Below are positions 8,676-18,721 of a DNA stretch of 64,000 nucleotides, piece by piece; position 1 is the first letter of the stretch; each line of letters starts with the position of its first letter. The DNA comes from Pelagerythrobacter aerophilus. GTDB lineage: Bacteria; Pseudomonadota; Alphaproteobacteria; Sphingomonadales; Sphingomonadaceae. The notes beneath the pieces were generated by a model, which did not search any database, was not told the origin of the DNA, and saw nothing but the letters and a program-made list of their open reading frames with translations. A program made the position numbers and the translations under genes. The stretch is taken from the NCBI RefSeq assembly GCF_003581645.1, contig NZ_QXFK01000019.1:186001-250000 (forward strand), read 5' to 3'.

Positions 8676-9793
8676 GTGCGAACTTCAATCGCCGCCGGCT
8701 GATCGCCCTGTCGATCAAGGAATTCGCGCAGATCATGCGCGATCCCTCCACTTTCCTGATCGCCTTCCTGCTGCCGCTGATCCTGCTGTTCCTGTTCGGC
8801 TACGCGGTATCGCTCGATTCGTCCCGCACGCGGATCGCGCTGGTGGTGGAGGACAGTTCCGCGCAGGCGCTCGACCTCGCCAGCGCCTATGCCCATTCGG
8901 ACTATTTCGAGGTGATCCCGGCGCGTAGCGTGGCCCAGGTGCGGGATACGCTGATCGACGGGACCGCGCGCGCCATCATCGTCATCCCGCAGGGCTTCGG
9001 CGAAGGCATGGTCGCGGGCACGCCGCCTCCGATCCAGATCGTGACCGACGGATCGCAGCCCAACACCGCCAACTTCGCCGCCGCCTATGGCGAAGGGGTA
9101 CGGGCGGCGTGGATGGCGGCGGAGACGGGCCGCGGCGCCACTGCGCCACCGATCTCCCTGTCGCCCCGCTACTGGTACAATCCGGGCCTCCAGAGCCGCT
9201 ATTTCCTCGTCCCCGGCTCGATCGCCATCGTGATGACGATGATCGGCACGCTGCTGACCGCGCTAGTCGTCGCGCGCGAATGGGAGCGCGGCACGATGGA
9301 AGCGATGATGGCGACGCCGATGCGAATGGCGGAATTCATCGCCAGCAAGGTCGTGCCCTACTTCCTGCTCGGCATCGGATCGATGACGCTGTGCACGCTG
9401 ATCGCGGTGTTCGTGTTTGGCGTGCCGTTTCGCGGATCGCCCTTCGCGCTCGCCGCCATCGCCGCAGCTTTCCTCATGCCCGCGCTGGGCCTCGGCCTGT
9501 TCATCTCGGCGGCGACCAAGAACCAGTTCGTCGCCAGCCAGATCGCACTGCTCACCGCCTTTCTGCCGACCTTCCTCCTCTCCGGCTTTCTCTACGAGAT
9601 CGCCTCGATGCCCTGGCCGATCCAGGCGCTGACCTACATCGTGCCAGCGCGTTATCTGATCCCGCCCCTGCAGACGGTGTTTCTGGCCGGCGATCTGTGG
9701 GGCCTGATCCTGCCCGATATTGCGATCATGCTGGGCTTCGGCGCGCTGTTCTTCTTCCTCTCCTTCCGGGTGACGAAGCGGAGCCTCGACTGA
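8672..9793 (+). CDS. ybhS: ABC-2 type permease, YbhS-like
   Basis: A 373-residue ABC-2 permease: one N-terminal transmembrane helix (about 24-43), a large periplasmic domain, then five helices in the C-terminal half. It contains the ABC-2 features VVAREWERGTMEAMMATP before the coupling helix region and LSGFLYEI in the late transmembrane part. It overlaps ybhF by ATGA and ybhR by one base (TGATG), so the exporter subunits are translationally coupled. Confidence 0.83.
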   Translation: MSANFNRRRLIALSIKEFAQIMRDPSTFLIAFLLPLILLFLFGYAVSLDSSRTRIALVVEDSSAQALDLASAYAHSDYFEVIPARSVAQVRDTLIDGTARAIIVIPQGFGEGMVAGTPPPIQIVTDGSQPNTANFAAAYGEGVRAAWMAAETGRGATAPPISLSPRYWYNPGLQSRYFLVPGSIAIVMTMIGTLLTALVVAREWERGTMEAMMATPMRMAEFIASKVVPYFLLGIGSMTLCTLIAVFVFGVPFRGSPFALAAIAAAFLMPALGLGLFISAATKNQFVASQIALLTAFLPTFLLSGFLYEIASMPWPIQALTYIVPARYLIPPLQTVFLAGDLWGLILPDIAIMLGFGALFFFLSFRVTKRSLD

Positions 9794-10899
9794 TGCGCCG
9801 CCTGTCCGCCATGATCGTCAAGGAGATGTGGGCGCTGCTGCGCGATCCGAAGTCGCGCATCGTGCTGGTGGTTCCGCCGCTGCTGCAGCTCTTCATCTTC
9901 TCCTATGCGACCACCCTGGACGTGAAGAACGTCGACGTCGCGGTGCTCGACCGTTCCGGCGGGGTCCATGCGGCGGAGTTCATGGCGCGGGTCGCAGGCA
10001 GCCCCAATTTCCGCGACATCCGCCGCCTGTCCTCCACCGACGAGCTCGAGCAGGCAATCGACGGGCAGGAGGTGATCGCAGCCCTTGTCTTCGACTCTGA
10101 TTTCGATGCCCGGGTCACACGCGGCGAACCCGCCACGGTCGGCGTGGTGCTGGACGGGCGGCGTTCGAACGCGGCTCAGATCGTGTCCGGCTATCTCAGC
10201 GCCATTGCCGGCAGCTACGGAGCCGAACTGCTGCCGCGCCGGGCGGCGGAGGCCGCTACGGCCGGCTCGGTCGTGACCAACTGGTACAACCCCAGCCTCG
10301 ACTACATCTGGTTCACGCTGCCATCGCTGGTCGCGATCATAGTCGCGGTGGCGGGTATCGCCATCACATCGCAGAGCGTGGCGCGCGAACGAGAGCTTGG
10401 AACGTTCGATCAGCTCATGGTCTCGCCCTTGCGCGTCCACGAGATCCTGATCGGCAAGATGGTGCCGCCGTTCCTGGTCGGCATGTTCAACGGGTCGCTC
10501 TATCTGGTGATCGCGCCGCTGGTGTTCGGCGTGCCCTTCACCGGCTCATACCTGCTCTTCTTCCTCGCGCTGTCGGTCTATCTGCTCGCGCTGATCGGCG
10601 TCGGCATGCTGGTGTCGGCCGCCTCAGCGACCCAGCAGCAGGCGTTCCTCGGATCGTTCCTCGCAACCGTGCCGCTGATCCTGCTGTCGGGCTACGCCGC
10701 GCCGATCGACAACATGCCGGGCTGGCTCCAGATCGTCACTTATGCCGATCCGGCGCGCTATTTCCTGATCCTCGTCCAGGGCCTGTTCCTCAAGGCGATG
10801 CCTGCTGCGCAAGTGTTCGAGCAGCTCTGGCCGCTCGTCGTGATCGCCTGCGCGACTCTGGCCGCATCGGCCTGGCTGTTCCGCGCCCGCATGGAGTGA
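9793..10899 (+). CDS. ybhR: ABC-2 type permease, YbhR-like
   Basis: A 368-residue ABC-2 permease, a paralogue of the preceding gene with the same layout: helix 1 (IVLVVPPLLQLFIFSYA), a periplasmic domain, and five C-terminal helices. The motif VARERELGTFDQLMVSP matches the equivalent motif in YbhS. The two probably form the heterodimeric membrane channel. It starts inside the stop of ybhS (TGATG) and hands on to the outer-membrane factor in the same way. Confidence 0.83.
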   Translation: MRRLSAMIVKEMWALLRDPKSRIVLVVPPLLQLFIFSYATTLDVKNVDVAVLDRSGGVHAAEFMARVAGSPNFRDIRRLSSTDELEQAIDGQEVIAALVFDSDFDARVTRGEPATVGVVLDGRRSNAAQIVSGYLSAIAGSYGAELLPRRAAEAATAGSVVTNWYNPSLDYIWFTLPSLVAIIVAVAGIAITSQSVARERELGTFDQLMVSPLRVHEILIGKMVPPFLVGMFNGSLYLVIAPLVFGVPFTGSYLLFFLALSVYLLALIGVGMLVSAASATQQQAFLGSFLATVPLILLSGYAAPIDNMPGWLQIVTYADPARYFLILVQGLFLKAMPAAQVFEQLWPLVVIACATLAASAWLFRARME

Positions 10900-12311
10900 T
10901 GTTCGTGACCGCTCGTATTCTCCCTCTCGCCGCGCTTCTCCTCGCCGGATGCACCGTCGGCCCCGACTACGCCCCACCGCAGACCGCGGTCGCGCCCGAA
11001 TGGGTCGAAGGCGGCGTTCCCGGCGAAGTGGATCTGGAATGGTGGCGCGGGTTCGGCGATCCGCAGCTCACCGCGCTGATCGAGCGCGCCTTCGCTGATG
11101 GCCCCGATCTCGCCGAAGCGACCGCGCGGCTCGCCGAAGCTCGCGCCAACCGCGACGCGGCGGCGGGCGGGCGCTTGCCAAGCGTTAACGCCACCGGCTC
11201 AGCCACCGAGAACGTCCTGAGCGAGGAAGGCCAGTTGCCGGTCGGCCAGATCCCGGGCTTCGAGCGCGATTTCCCGCTGTTCGACCTCGGCTTCGACGCG
11301 AGTTGGGAAATCGACCTGTGGGGCCGCCGCACGCGCGAGGTGCAGGCGGCCGAGGCGCGCGCGGACGCTGCGCTCGCCAGACGGCGCGAGGTCATGCTGA
11401 CGCTCGCCGCCGAAGTCGCGCGCAACTATCTCGATCTGCGCGCGGCGCAGGCCGATGCCGCTACCCTGCAGACCCTCGCAGAGACCGATGCCGAGGCCGA
11501 ACGCCTGACCCGGCTGCGGGTCGAGGCAGGCGAAGACCCGCGCGACGCGCTCGACCGTACGGCCGCGGCAGCGCAGGCAAGCGAGGCAGCGGTCGCGACG
11601 GCGCGTGCGCAGGCGACGGCTGCCGCCTATCGCATCGCGGTGCTCGTCGGCGCCCAGCCGGAGGACATGGCGCCGCTGCTTTCCCAGCCCGCACCCCTGC
11701 CCGCCGGTCCGGACGTCATTGCCGCCGGTATCCGCTCGGACCTGCTGACCCGCCGGCCGGACGTCCGCACGGCCGAACGCCGCCTCGCGGCCGCCACTGC
11801 CGACATCGGCGTCGCGACCGCCGACTTGTTCCCCCGCTTCTCGCTGCTCGGCAGCATCGGCCAGCAGGCACGGAGCGTGGACGACCTGTTCACGGGCGGA
11901 GCGACGCGTTTGCAGGTGGGCCCCAGCCTGTCCTGGCCGATCTTTGCAGGCGGCACGATCCGCGCCCGCATCCGCGCCGCCGACGCGCGGGCGGAAGCCG
12001 CCGCGGCGGTTTACGAGAAGGCCGTGCTGACCGCCCTCGCCGACAGCGAAACGGCGCTCAATCGCTTCGCCACCGCCCAGGCGGCGGCGACTGCCCAAGC
12101 CGCCGCGCTGGAACGTCAGGAGAGCGCACTGGCGCTTGCAAGGCTACGCGCCGCGTCAGGCGAGACGGACCGCCTCATGCTGGCGCAAAGCCGCCGCGCA
12201 ATGCTCAACCAGGCGCGGGCTGCCACCGATGCCCGGCGCGAGCGCGCGCAGGCTGCGGTGGCACTGTTCAAGGCGCTGGGCGGCGGGTGGCGCGATCCGC
12301 CAGCGAATTGA
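10899..12311 (+). CDS. NodT-family outer membrane efflux lipoprotein (TolC-like)
   Basis: A 470-residue outer-membrane factor. The signal peptide ends in the lipobox LLAGC (Cys18), followed by TVGPDY, which is diagnostic of the NodT/OprM lipoprotein group. Two long Ala-rich coiled-coil repeats and LTRRPDVRTAERRLAAA follow, as usual in this family. The start ATG at 10899 overlaps the ybhR stop (TGATG); a GTG one codon upstream is possible. As far as I recall, the E. coli operon has no such gene, so here the exporter is a complete envelope-spanning system in a single operon. Confidence 0.85.
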   Translation: MFVTARILPLAALLLAGCTVGPDYAPPQTAVAPEWVEGGVPGEVDLEWWRGFGDPQLTALIERAFADGPDLAEATARLAEARANRDAAAGGRLPSVNATGSATENVLSEEGQLPVGQIPGFERDFPLFDLGFDASWEIDLWGRRTREVQAAEARADAALARRREVMLTLAAEVARNYLDLRAAQADAATLQTLAETDAEAERLTRLRVEAGEDPRDALDRTAAAAQASEAAVATARAQATAAAYRIAVLVGAQPEDMAPLLSQPAPLPAGPDVIAAGIRSDLLTRRPDVRTAERRLAAATADIGVATADLFPRFSLLGSIGQQARSVDDLFTGGATRLQVGPSLSWPIFAGGTIRARIRAADARAEAAAAVYEKAVLTALADSETALNRFATAQAAATAQAAALERQESALALARLRAASGETDRLMLAQSRRAMLNQARAATDARRERAQAAVALFKALGGGWRDPPAN

Positions 12312-12343
12312 TCGGCGCGCCGCGGTTTGTCCCGCCGGTTAGC

Positions 12344-13489
12344 CTAGAACCAGCTTCGGATGCCGAGCAGCACGCTCCAACCGCCGATGCCCTCCCCGTC
12401 GGATCGTCTGAAATCCGCGGTGTCGCCGAACGCTCGTTCGTATTCGACGCCGATGTAGGGCGCGAACTCGGGTACGAATTCGTAGCGCAGGCGTAGCCCC
12501 ATCTCCGCGGTCGAGAGACCGGAGCCGATGCCGAGTTCCGGCACGTCCTCGGCCGAAATATCCAGTTCCACCGCCGGCTGAAGGATCAACTTCCGGGTGA
12601 TGCGCTGGTCGTACTCGGCCTCGAAGCGGGCGGCGAGTTCGCCCTTGTCCGAAAGGAACAGCGATCCGCCGATCTCGAACCAGTACGGGGCCAGGCCCTC
12701 AATGCCGAGCACCAGGTGCGTCCGCTCGGGATCGGGCCGAAAGTCGTGGCGGACACCCGCCTGGAGATTGAACCACGGGTCGATGGCGCGACTGTAGAGG
12801 GCCTGCACCTCGACCTCTTCAGGACTCTCGCCGAACACACCTTCGCCCTCGCTCTTGAGCCAGAGCTTGTCGTAGTCGCCGCCATGCCATGCCTGGACAT
12901 CCCATGCGTAGCCGTCGCTTCCGTCGCGGGCGCGGTATTCGAGCTGGTCGGCAAGGAACATCGCAGTGACGTAGCCGCCATGCTCCTCGATCAGCCTCGC
13001 CTGTCGCTTTCGTTCGAACAGCTCGGGATCGAAGATCGTCGCGGCGGCGTGTTCCGGGCCTGAGAATGCCTCAGGTGGCGGCGGCGCGACAGGTGGCGCA
13101 TCGGATGCCGCCATCCCGGGCATCGCATGGCCGGCGTGGGGATCGGCCGAGGGTTCGGGCGCCTTGTGCCCGGCATGCGGATCGGACGCCGGGCTGGCCC
13201 GGGGCGTGCAATGTCCCATCGCCGCATGCTCCGGCGTGCAGTCCGGAGCGCTGCTCTCAGCGCCGGACGGCTGATGTTCCGGGGCGGCATGACCAGCGCG
13301 CGGGTCCGCGCTCGGTGTGCTTTGAAGCGTGCAGTGGCCCATCGCGGCATGCTCTGGGGTGCAACTGCTGCCGGGCGTCGCGGGCGATGCCGGCGGAGCA
13401 TGCTCGGCCCCATGGCCCGTCTCCTGGGCGGCCGCGGGAGAGGTCCACGCGAACATGGAGGCGGCCACGAGAAGGAGCGAACGCTTCAT
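12344..13489 (-). CDS. copB: Copper resistance outer membrane protein CopB
   Basis: A 381-residue protein with a signal peptide (cleavage after AAAQ, about residue 22), a His/Met/Cys-rich periplasmic region (about 23-130) and a C-terminal beta-barrel CopB domain ending in SWF, a typical outer-membrane terminus. The metal-rich region contains an imperfect tandem repeat of about 41 residues; both copies open with CTPEHAAMGHCT (43-54 and 84-95), followed by several HAGH and MPGM units. Its start overlaps the copA stop by four bases. It should bind or move copper across the outer membrane. Confidence 0.88.
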   Translation of the reverse strand: MKRSLLLVAASMFAWTSPAAAQETGHGAEHAPPASPATPGSSCTPEHAAMGHCTLQSTPSADPRAGHAAPEHQPSGAESSAPDCTPEHAAMGHCTPRASPASDPHAGHKAPEPSADPHAGHAMPGMAASDAPPVAPPPPEAFSGPEHAAATIFDPELFERKRQARLIEEHGGYVTAMFLADQLEYRARDGSDGYAWDVQAWHGGDYDKLWLKSEGEGVFGESPEEVEVQALYSRAIDPWFNLQAGVRHDFRPDPERTHLVLGIEGLAPYWFEIGGSLFLSDKGELAARFEAEYDQRITRKLILQPAVELDISAEDVPELGIGSGLSTAEMGLRLRYEFVPEFAPYIGVEYERAFGDTADFRRSDGEGIGGWSVLLGIRSWF

Positions 13490-15240
13490 GCTTTCTCTCC
13501 TTCGTCGTCCATCGGCCGGACCTTCACCACGTTCATCATGCCGGCGTGCATGTGGTAGAGGAGGTGGCAGTGGAACGCCCAGTCACCCGGCGCATCGGCG
13601 GTGAGATCGAAGCTCGCCTTGCCGCCGGGCATGACGTTCACCGTGTGCTTGACCGGGTTACCGGCCGGCATGCCGGTCACCAGCTCGAAAAAGTGACCGT
13701 GGATATGGATCGGGTGACTCATCATGCTGTTGTTGATGAGATTGACCCGGACGCGTTCGTTCCGCGCGAAGCGGATCGGCTCGGCGCCTTCGTTAAGCTT
13801 CTTGCCGTCGAACGACCACATGAAGCGTTCCATGTTGCCGGTCAGATGGATGTCGACGCTGCGTGTCGGCTGGCGCTTGTCGTGGAAAGGCCTCAGCGGG
13901 GCGAGATCGTGATAAGTGAGGACGCGGTGAGGCTCGTCTTCGAGACCCAGCGGCCGGTCGCCTGTGCGATCGACCGGCATCGGCGCGATCATGTCGACGC
14001 CGACGCCGACGTCGACATCGACATCGTCAGGTACAAGCGACTTGTCGCGCATGCCGTGATTCATCGAGCCGGAGCCATGGTCCATGCCCGGCATCGAGCC
14101 ATGGTCCATTCCCCCCATGCCCATGTCCTTCATGCCCAGAACCGGCTTGCGGCGGAGGGGCGGAACCGGCGCCTGCATGCCCATGCGCGGCGCCAGTGTC
14201 GCACGCCCCATGCCCGAGCGGTCGATCGATTCCGCGACCAACGTGAAGGCCCTGTCCTCCGTCGGGGTGACGATCGCGTCGTAGGTCTCGGCGACCGAGA
14301 TCTGGAACTCGTCGGTCTCCACCGGCTGCACGTTCTGCCCGTCCGCACTGACGATCGTCATCGGCAGGCCCGGGATGCGAATGTTGAAGATGGTCATCGC
14401 GGATGCGTTGATGAAGCGCAGTCGCACGCGTTCGCCGGGACGGAACAGGCCGGTCCAGTTCTCCGCTGCCCCGTGGCCGTTGACAAGAAAGGTATAGGTC
14501 GCACCGGTAACGTCGGCGATATCGGCGGGGTCCATCCGCATCTTGCCCCACATCATGCGTTCCTCGAGCGGCATCGTATGCGCGAGCTCGTCCTCGCCGC
14601 CGATCAATCCGGCCAGCGTCTGCCGCTGGCGATTGAAATAGCCGCCCTGCTGCTTGAGCTTTCCGAACAGCTCGTGCGGATGCAGGAACGTCCAGTCCGA
14701 CAGGACGATCACGTGCTCGCGGTCATAGGCGACCGGGTCGCTATCGGCAGGATCGATCACGAGCGGCCCGTAGTGACCGCTCTGCTCCTGCAATCCGGAG
14801 TGGCTGTGGTACCAGTAGGTGCCGTTCTGGACGATCGGAAACTCGTAAGTGAACGTCGTCTTGGGAAGGATCCCCGGGAAGCTGATGCCCGGCACGCCGT
14901 CCATGTGAAACGGCAGAATGAGGCCGTGCCAGTGGATCGACGTATCCTCGTCGAGCGTGTTCTCGACGTGGATCCGGACATTCTGCCCTTCGCGCAGCCG
15001 GATGAGAGGGGCGGGCAGCACGCCGTTCAGAGTGATGGCGTGACCGTTGCGGCCTCCCACGGTGAACGGGCTGTGCCCTACGGTGAGACGGATATCCTCA
15101 CCGGAGAGGGTCGGCATCTGCGGGCGCAGTCCGGGCGAGCCGGTCTGCGCCCAGGCAGGGAACAGGCCAGACCAGCCAAGCCCCGCGGCACCCATTGCGC
15201 CCGCGCGCAGCAGTGATCGGCGGTCGATCGTCGACGTCAT
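13486..15240 (-). CDS. copA: Copper resistance multicopper oxidase CopA
   Basis: A 584-residue multicopper oxidase with a twin-arginine signal (DRRSLLRAG then a hydrophobic stretch). The copper ligands are visible in order: HWHG, YHSH, HPIHIHGHFF and HCHLLYHMHAGM near the C-terminus. A Met/His-rich insert (MKDMGMGGMDHGSM and repeats, near residues 375-400) matches the CopA copper-binding region. The role is periplasmic oxidation or sequestration of Cu(I). It precedes copB in one operon. About 96 bases separate it from hutC upstream, where its promoter should lie; no CopR box could be recognised. Confidence 0.9.
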   Translation of the reverse strand: MTSTIDRRSLLRAGAMGAAGLGWSGLFPAWAQTGSPGLRPQMPTLSGEDIRLTVGHSPFTVGGRNGHAITLNGVLPAPLIRLREGQNVRIHVENTLDEDTSIHWHGLILPFHMDGVPGISFPGILPKTTFTYEFPIVQNGTYWYHSHSGLQEQSGHYGPLVIDPADSDPVAYDREHVIVLSDWTFLHPHELFGKLKQQGGYFNRQRQTLAGLIGGEDELAHTMPLEERMMWGKMRMDPADIADVTGATYTFLVNGHGAAENWTGLFRPGERVRLRFINASAMTIFNIRIPGLPMTIVSADGQNVQPVETDEFQISVAETYDAIVTPTEDRAFTLVAESIDRSGMGRATLAPRMGMQAPVPPLRRKPVLGMKDMGMGGMDHGSMPGMDHGSGSMNHGMRDKSLVPDDVDVDVGVGVDMIAPMPVDRTGDRPLGLEDEPHRVLTYHDLAPLRPFHDKRQPTRSVDIHLTGNMERFMWSFDGKKLNEGAEPIRFARNERVRVNLINNSMMSHPIHIHGHFFELVTGMPAGNPVKHTVNVMPGGKASFDLTADAPGDWAFHCHLLYHMHAGMMNVVKVRPMDDEGEKA

Positions 15241-15336
15241 GAATTGAACTCCGGGAGTGAAGTGGATGCCATGCCCTGTCGTTCATACGCAGGCGCGCCG
15301 ATTTGCCCTCAGCCCATCAGGCAAACTGCGCACGGC

Positions 15337-16059
15337 TCAGGAGCCCGGCGCGCGCTTCGCGGGGCCGAACCTGGCGACGAGGCTGTAGGCGGAGCCGACG
15401 AAATGCTGGCGCACCTGGGTGATGCCTTCGCTGCCCCGCCAGGTGCGCCGCTCGACGAAGAGACAGGGCGCTCCGACGGAGAGCTTCAACTGCGCGGCAA
15501 CGCCTGTGCTGGCGGCTACCGAGGCGATCCGCGTTTCCGCCTCGGTCCAGGGAACATGCTTCAGAAGCCACGCACCAGGGGAATCGTCATCGAACGGCTG
15601 CGCGGCCATCTCCGGCACCGCTGCAAGGCTGACCAGCCGCAATTCGCAGGCGAGCGGTACGTCATCGGCAAGATGAACGCCGGCGATCATCAGCAGCTCG
15701 CCTTCTTCCGCCAGCCCGGCCTCGCGCGCCTGTGGCGTGCCCGGCGGCACGATCGTCCGCTCGGACAGTTCGAAGCGGTAGCGCTGGCCCCGCTGTACGA
15801 TCTCCTGCTCCAGATCGGGAATATCGAGCATCATCGAATGGGCCTTCGGGCGGGCGACGAACGATCCGGCGCGCTTGCGCCGCTCGATCAGCCCTCCGCC
15901 GGCAAGCGCCGAGAGCGCCTTGCTCACCGTCATCCGCGAGCAGCCGTATTGCTGCATCAGATCGTGTTCGGTCGGCAACCGCGAGCCCGGAGTACGTACG
16001 CCGGTCAGGATGTCCGCCTCGATCTCGCTGCGGATCTTCTCGTGCAGGGGCAGGTTCAC
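15337..16059 (-). CDS. hutC: Histidine utilisation repressor HutC (GntR family)
   Basis: A 240-residue GntR/HutC-subfamily repressor. The winged HTH is at the N-terminus (SRLPTEHDLMQQYGCSRMTV, about residues 26-45), followed by a UTRA ligand domain containing ERRTWRGSEGITQVRQHF. The GTG start at 16059 overlaps the hutF stop by GTGA, so the repressor is co-translated with hutF. The family responds to urocanate. A matching GTNTANAC-type site lies in the hutF-hutI gap. Confidence 0.9.
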   Translation of the reverse strand: MNLPLHEKIRSEIEADILTGVRTPGSRLPTEHDLMQQYGCSRMTVSKALSALAGGGLIERRKRAGSFVARPKAHSMMLDIPDLEQEIVQRGQRYRFELSERTIVPPGTPQAREAGLAEEGELLMIAGVHLADDVPLACELRLVSLAAVPEMAAQPFDDDSPGAWLLKHVPWTEAETRIASVAASTGVAAQLKLSVGAPCLFVERRTWRGSEGITQVRQHFVGSAYSLVARFGPAKRAPGS

Positions 16060-17438
16060 GCGATCAGCGCCCCGATCGCCCTGCGGTAGCGGGCCACGAC
16101 CGCGTCGCGCGCGACATGCCGGCCGCCGCTGACGCGCTTGTCGCCGCGCCGCCACACGCAATCCACGGCACCCCGACCGGAGGCGAACAGGAACCCGTCG
16201 AGGATCGACGCGGCAGGCCGATCGGCGAGGGAAGGGTGATCCGCATCGAGGCTGACGAAGTCGGCCGTGTTCCCGGGCGCGAGCCCGGCGGGGGCGCCCA
16301 GCGCCTGTGCACCGCCTGCCAGCGCTGCATCGAACAACGTCTGCCCGGTGGAGCGGTTGGCGCCCGGCGCGACGACATTGCGCGAGCGCGCAACCAGGCG
16401 CTGGCCATATTCGAGCCAGCGAAGCTCCTCCGCCATATCGATCAGCACGTTCGAATCGGACCCGATACCGATCCGCCCTCCAGCGCCCAGGAAAGCCGGA
16501 GCAGGAAACAGGCCGTCGCCCAGATTGGCCTCGGTCACCGGGCACAGGCCCGCGACGGCACCGGTGGCTGCCAGGGCCGTCACCTCCGCCGCGTCCATAT
16601 GCGTCGCGTGGACGAGGCACCAGCGCCCGTCGACCTCCGCGTTGTCGAGCAGCCATTCGACGGGACGCCGACCGCTCCACGCCAGGCAATCCTCCACCTC
16701 CCGCACCTGCTCTGCGATATGGATATGGACGGGCGCATTGCCGGCCATTTCCTGCAGCAGCCGCAGCTCTTCCGCGGTGACTGCGCGCAGGCTGTGAGGC
16801 GCGATGCCGACGAGCGCGTCGGGGAGCACGGTCACCGCTTCCCGCGCTGCTTCGAGCAGGCGCGCGAAGCTCTCGGGATCATGGACGAACCGGCGCTGCC
16901 CCTCATTCGCGGGAAGGCTGCCGAACCCGCCGTGGGCGTAGAACACCGGCAAATGCGTCAGGGCGATGCCGGTCTCGGCAGCCGCGGCGACGATCCCATG
17001 CGTCAGCTCCGCGGGGTCGGCATAGGGTGCTCCGGCGGGATCGTGGTGGAGATAGTGAAACTCGCCCACACGGACGAAACCCGTTTCCAGCATTTCGACA
17101 TAGGCGAGCGCGGCGATAGCCTGCAGCGCCTCGGCATCGATCCGGTCGACGAAGCGATACATGATTTCGCGCCAGGTCCAGAAGCTGTCGTCGCCCGCGC
17201 CGCGTGTCTCCGCCATCCCGGCCATGCTGCGCTGGAAAGCATGGCTGTGGACATTGGGCATGCCCGGAATGCCGATCGCGTGGCACTCGTCAGCAGGAGT
17301 CGGACCGACCGCGGTTTCGACCGCCGCGATAACCCCGTCCTCGAGGGCAAGGCGCACGTTCTCGGCCCAACTGCCGGGCAGCAGGGCACGGCTGAAATGG
17401 ATCGTATGCCGGCGTGCAGGAGGTGCGTCGTGGCTCAT
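16056..17438 (-). CDS. hutF: Formimidoylglutamate deiminase HutF
   Basis: A 460-residue amidohydrolase that converts N-formimino-L-glutamate to N-formyl-L-glutamate and ammonia. Metal-binding motifs are present: [12 protein letters not shown], then HIHIAEQ and, near the C-terminal side, GIGSDSN for the last Asp. The start at 17438 has GAGAGG upstream; a TTG start 24 bases further out is less likely. With HutG it makes the five-step histidine route that passes through formylglutamate. It is divergent from hutI-hutH-hutG-hutU. Confidence 0.9.
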   Translation of the reverse strand: MSHDAPPARRHTIHFSRALLPGSWAENVRLALEDGVIAAVETAVGPTPADECHAIGIPGMPNVHSHAFQRSMAGMAETRGAGDDSFWTWREIMYRFVDRIDAEALQAIAALAYVEMLETGFVRVGEFHYLHHDPAGAPYADPAELTHGIVAAAAETGIALTHLPVFYAHGGFGSLPANEGQRRFVHDPESFARLLEAAREAVTVLPDALVGIAPHSLRAVTAEELRLLQEMAGNAPVHIHIAEQVREVEDCLAWSGRRPVEWLLDNAEVDGRWCLVHATHMDAAEVTALAATGAVAGLCPVTEANLGDGLFPAPAFLGAGGRIGIGSDSNVLIDMAEELRWLEYGQRLVARSRNVVAPGANRSTGQTLFDAALAGGAQALGAPAGLAPGNTADFVSLDADHPSLADRPAASILDGFLFASGRGAVDCVWRRGDKRVSGGRHVARDAVVARYRRAIGALIA

Positions 17439-17464
17439 TCGCGGGCCTCTCGAAGTCGTCAATT

Positions 17465-17476
17465 ATGTCTATACAT
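17465..17476. promoter_or_regulatory. Putative HutC operator between hutF and hutI
   Basis: ATGTCTATACAT contains GTCTATAC, a match to the GTNTANAC consensus of the HutC subfamily of GntR repressors, flanked by an ATGT/ACAT inverted repeat. Its place in the 83-base divergent gap would let HutC control both arms at once. Confidence 0.65.
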
Positions 17477-17521
17477 TATCGGCGATCAATGCAATCTATT
17501 GCCGCGAAGGAGACTCGGGCA

Positions 17522-18721
17522 ATGCGATGCGACAGGTTGTGGCGCAATGCACGGCTGGCCACGATGGCGGGGCCGGGCCTCGGACTGGTGAACGCCGGCC
17601 TCGTCGCTTCGCGCGATGGCGCGATCGTTCATGCCGGGGTGGAGGAGGACGCGCCCTCGTTCGAACCCGATGAGACGATCGACTGCGAGGGCCGCTGGAT
17701 CACGCCCGGTCTGATCGATTGCCATACCCACCTGGTCCACGGCGGAAACCGCGCGCGCGAATTCGAGATGCGGCTGGCCGGCGCGTCATACGAGGAGATC
17801 GCCCGCGCAGGCGGGGGGATCGTCTCCACCATGGAGGCGACCCGCGCCGCCAGCGAGGACGAACTCGTCGACAGCGCGCTCCCCCGCCTCGACGCCATGA
17901 TCGCGGAGGGCGTGACCACGGTCGAAATCAAGTCGGGTTACGGCCTGGATATCGACACCGAAATCCGAATGCTGCGCGCCGCGCGCAGGCTGGGCGACGT
18001 GCGCGCGATACGCGTCGCCACGACATTCCTGGGTGCTCACGCTCTGCCGCCCGAACACGCCGGCGATGCGGACGGGTATATTGCACTGGTCGCGGGCGAA
18101 ATGATCCCTGAAATCGCGCGCTTGGGCCTTGCCGATGCCGTCGACGCCTTCTGCGAAGGGATCGGATTCACCACCGAGCAAACAGCCCGTGTGTTCGACG
18201 CTGCAACGCGCGTGGGGCTTCGCGTGAAGCTCCACGCAGAGCAGCTCTCGAACCAGCACGGCGCGGCGCTGGCGGCACAATACGGCGCGCTTTCCGCCGA
18301 CCATCTCGAGCACCTCGACGATGATGGCGTCGCTGCGATGGCGCGTGCGGGGACAGTCGCAACCCTGCTTCCCGGCGCATTCTATTTCATGCGCGAGACA
18401 CGTCTGCCGCCGGTCGAAGCCTTGCGCGCGGCGGGGGTGAAGATCGCCCTCGCGACGGACTGCAACCCGGGGACCTCGCCGCTCACCTCGCCGCTGCTGG
18501 CGATGAACATGGGCGCGACGATGTTCCGCCTGACCGTCGAGGAATGTCTGCTCGGCATGACGCGCCACGCCGCGGCCGCGCTCGGTCTTTCGCATGAAAT
18601 CGGCACGCTGGAGGCGGGCAAGCGCTGCGACCTCGCGATCTGGGACATCGAGCATCCGGCCGAGCTTGTCTATCGCATGGGGTTCAACCCGCTCCATGCC
18701 CGCATCTGGAGTGGTCGATGA
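17522..18721 (+). CDS. hutI: Imidazolonepropionase HutI
   Basis: A 399-residue amidohydrolase that opens imidazolone-5-propionate to N-formimino-L-glutamate. The metal site motif [11 protein letters not shown] (about residues 65-75), the conserved EIKSGYGL loop, [11 protein letters not shown] and the late [10 protein letters not shown] are all present. The ATG at 17522 has AAGGAG nine bases upstream; more distal in-frame starts lie over the operator and are not favoured. The stop overlaps the hutH start by ATGA. Confidence 0.93.
   Translation: MRCDRLWRNARLATMAGPGLGLVNAGLVASRDGAIVHAGVEEDAPSFEPDETIDCEGRWITPGLIDCHTHLVHGGNRAREFEMRLAGASYEEIARAGGGIVSTMEATRAASEDELVDSALPRLDAMIAEGVTTVEIKSGYGLDIDTEIRMLRAARRLGDVRAIRVATTFLGAHALPPEHAGDADGYIALVAGEMIPEIARLGLADAVDAFCEGIGFTTEQTARVFDAATRVGLRVKLHAEQLSNQHGAALAAQYGALSADHLEHLDDDGVAAMARAGTVATLLPGAFYFMRETRLPPVEALRAAGVKIALATDCNPGTSPLTSPLLAMNMGATMFRLTVEECLLGMTRHAAAALGLSHEIGTLEAGKRCDLAIWDIEHPAELVYRMGFNPLHARIWSGR

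Noticed and set aside
15302-15325. TTTGCC/GGCAAA inverted repeat between copA and hutC
   Set aside because: The stem is only six base pairs with a 12-base loop and no T-run; too weak to call a terminator or operator.
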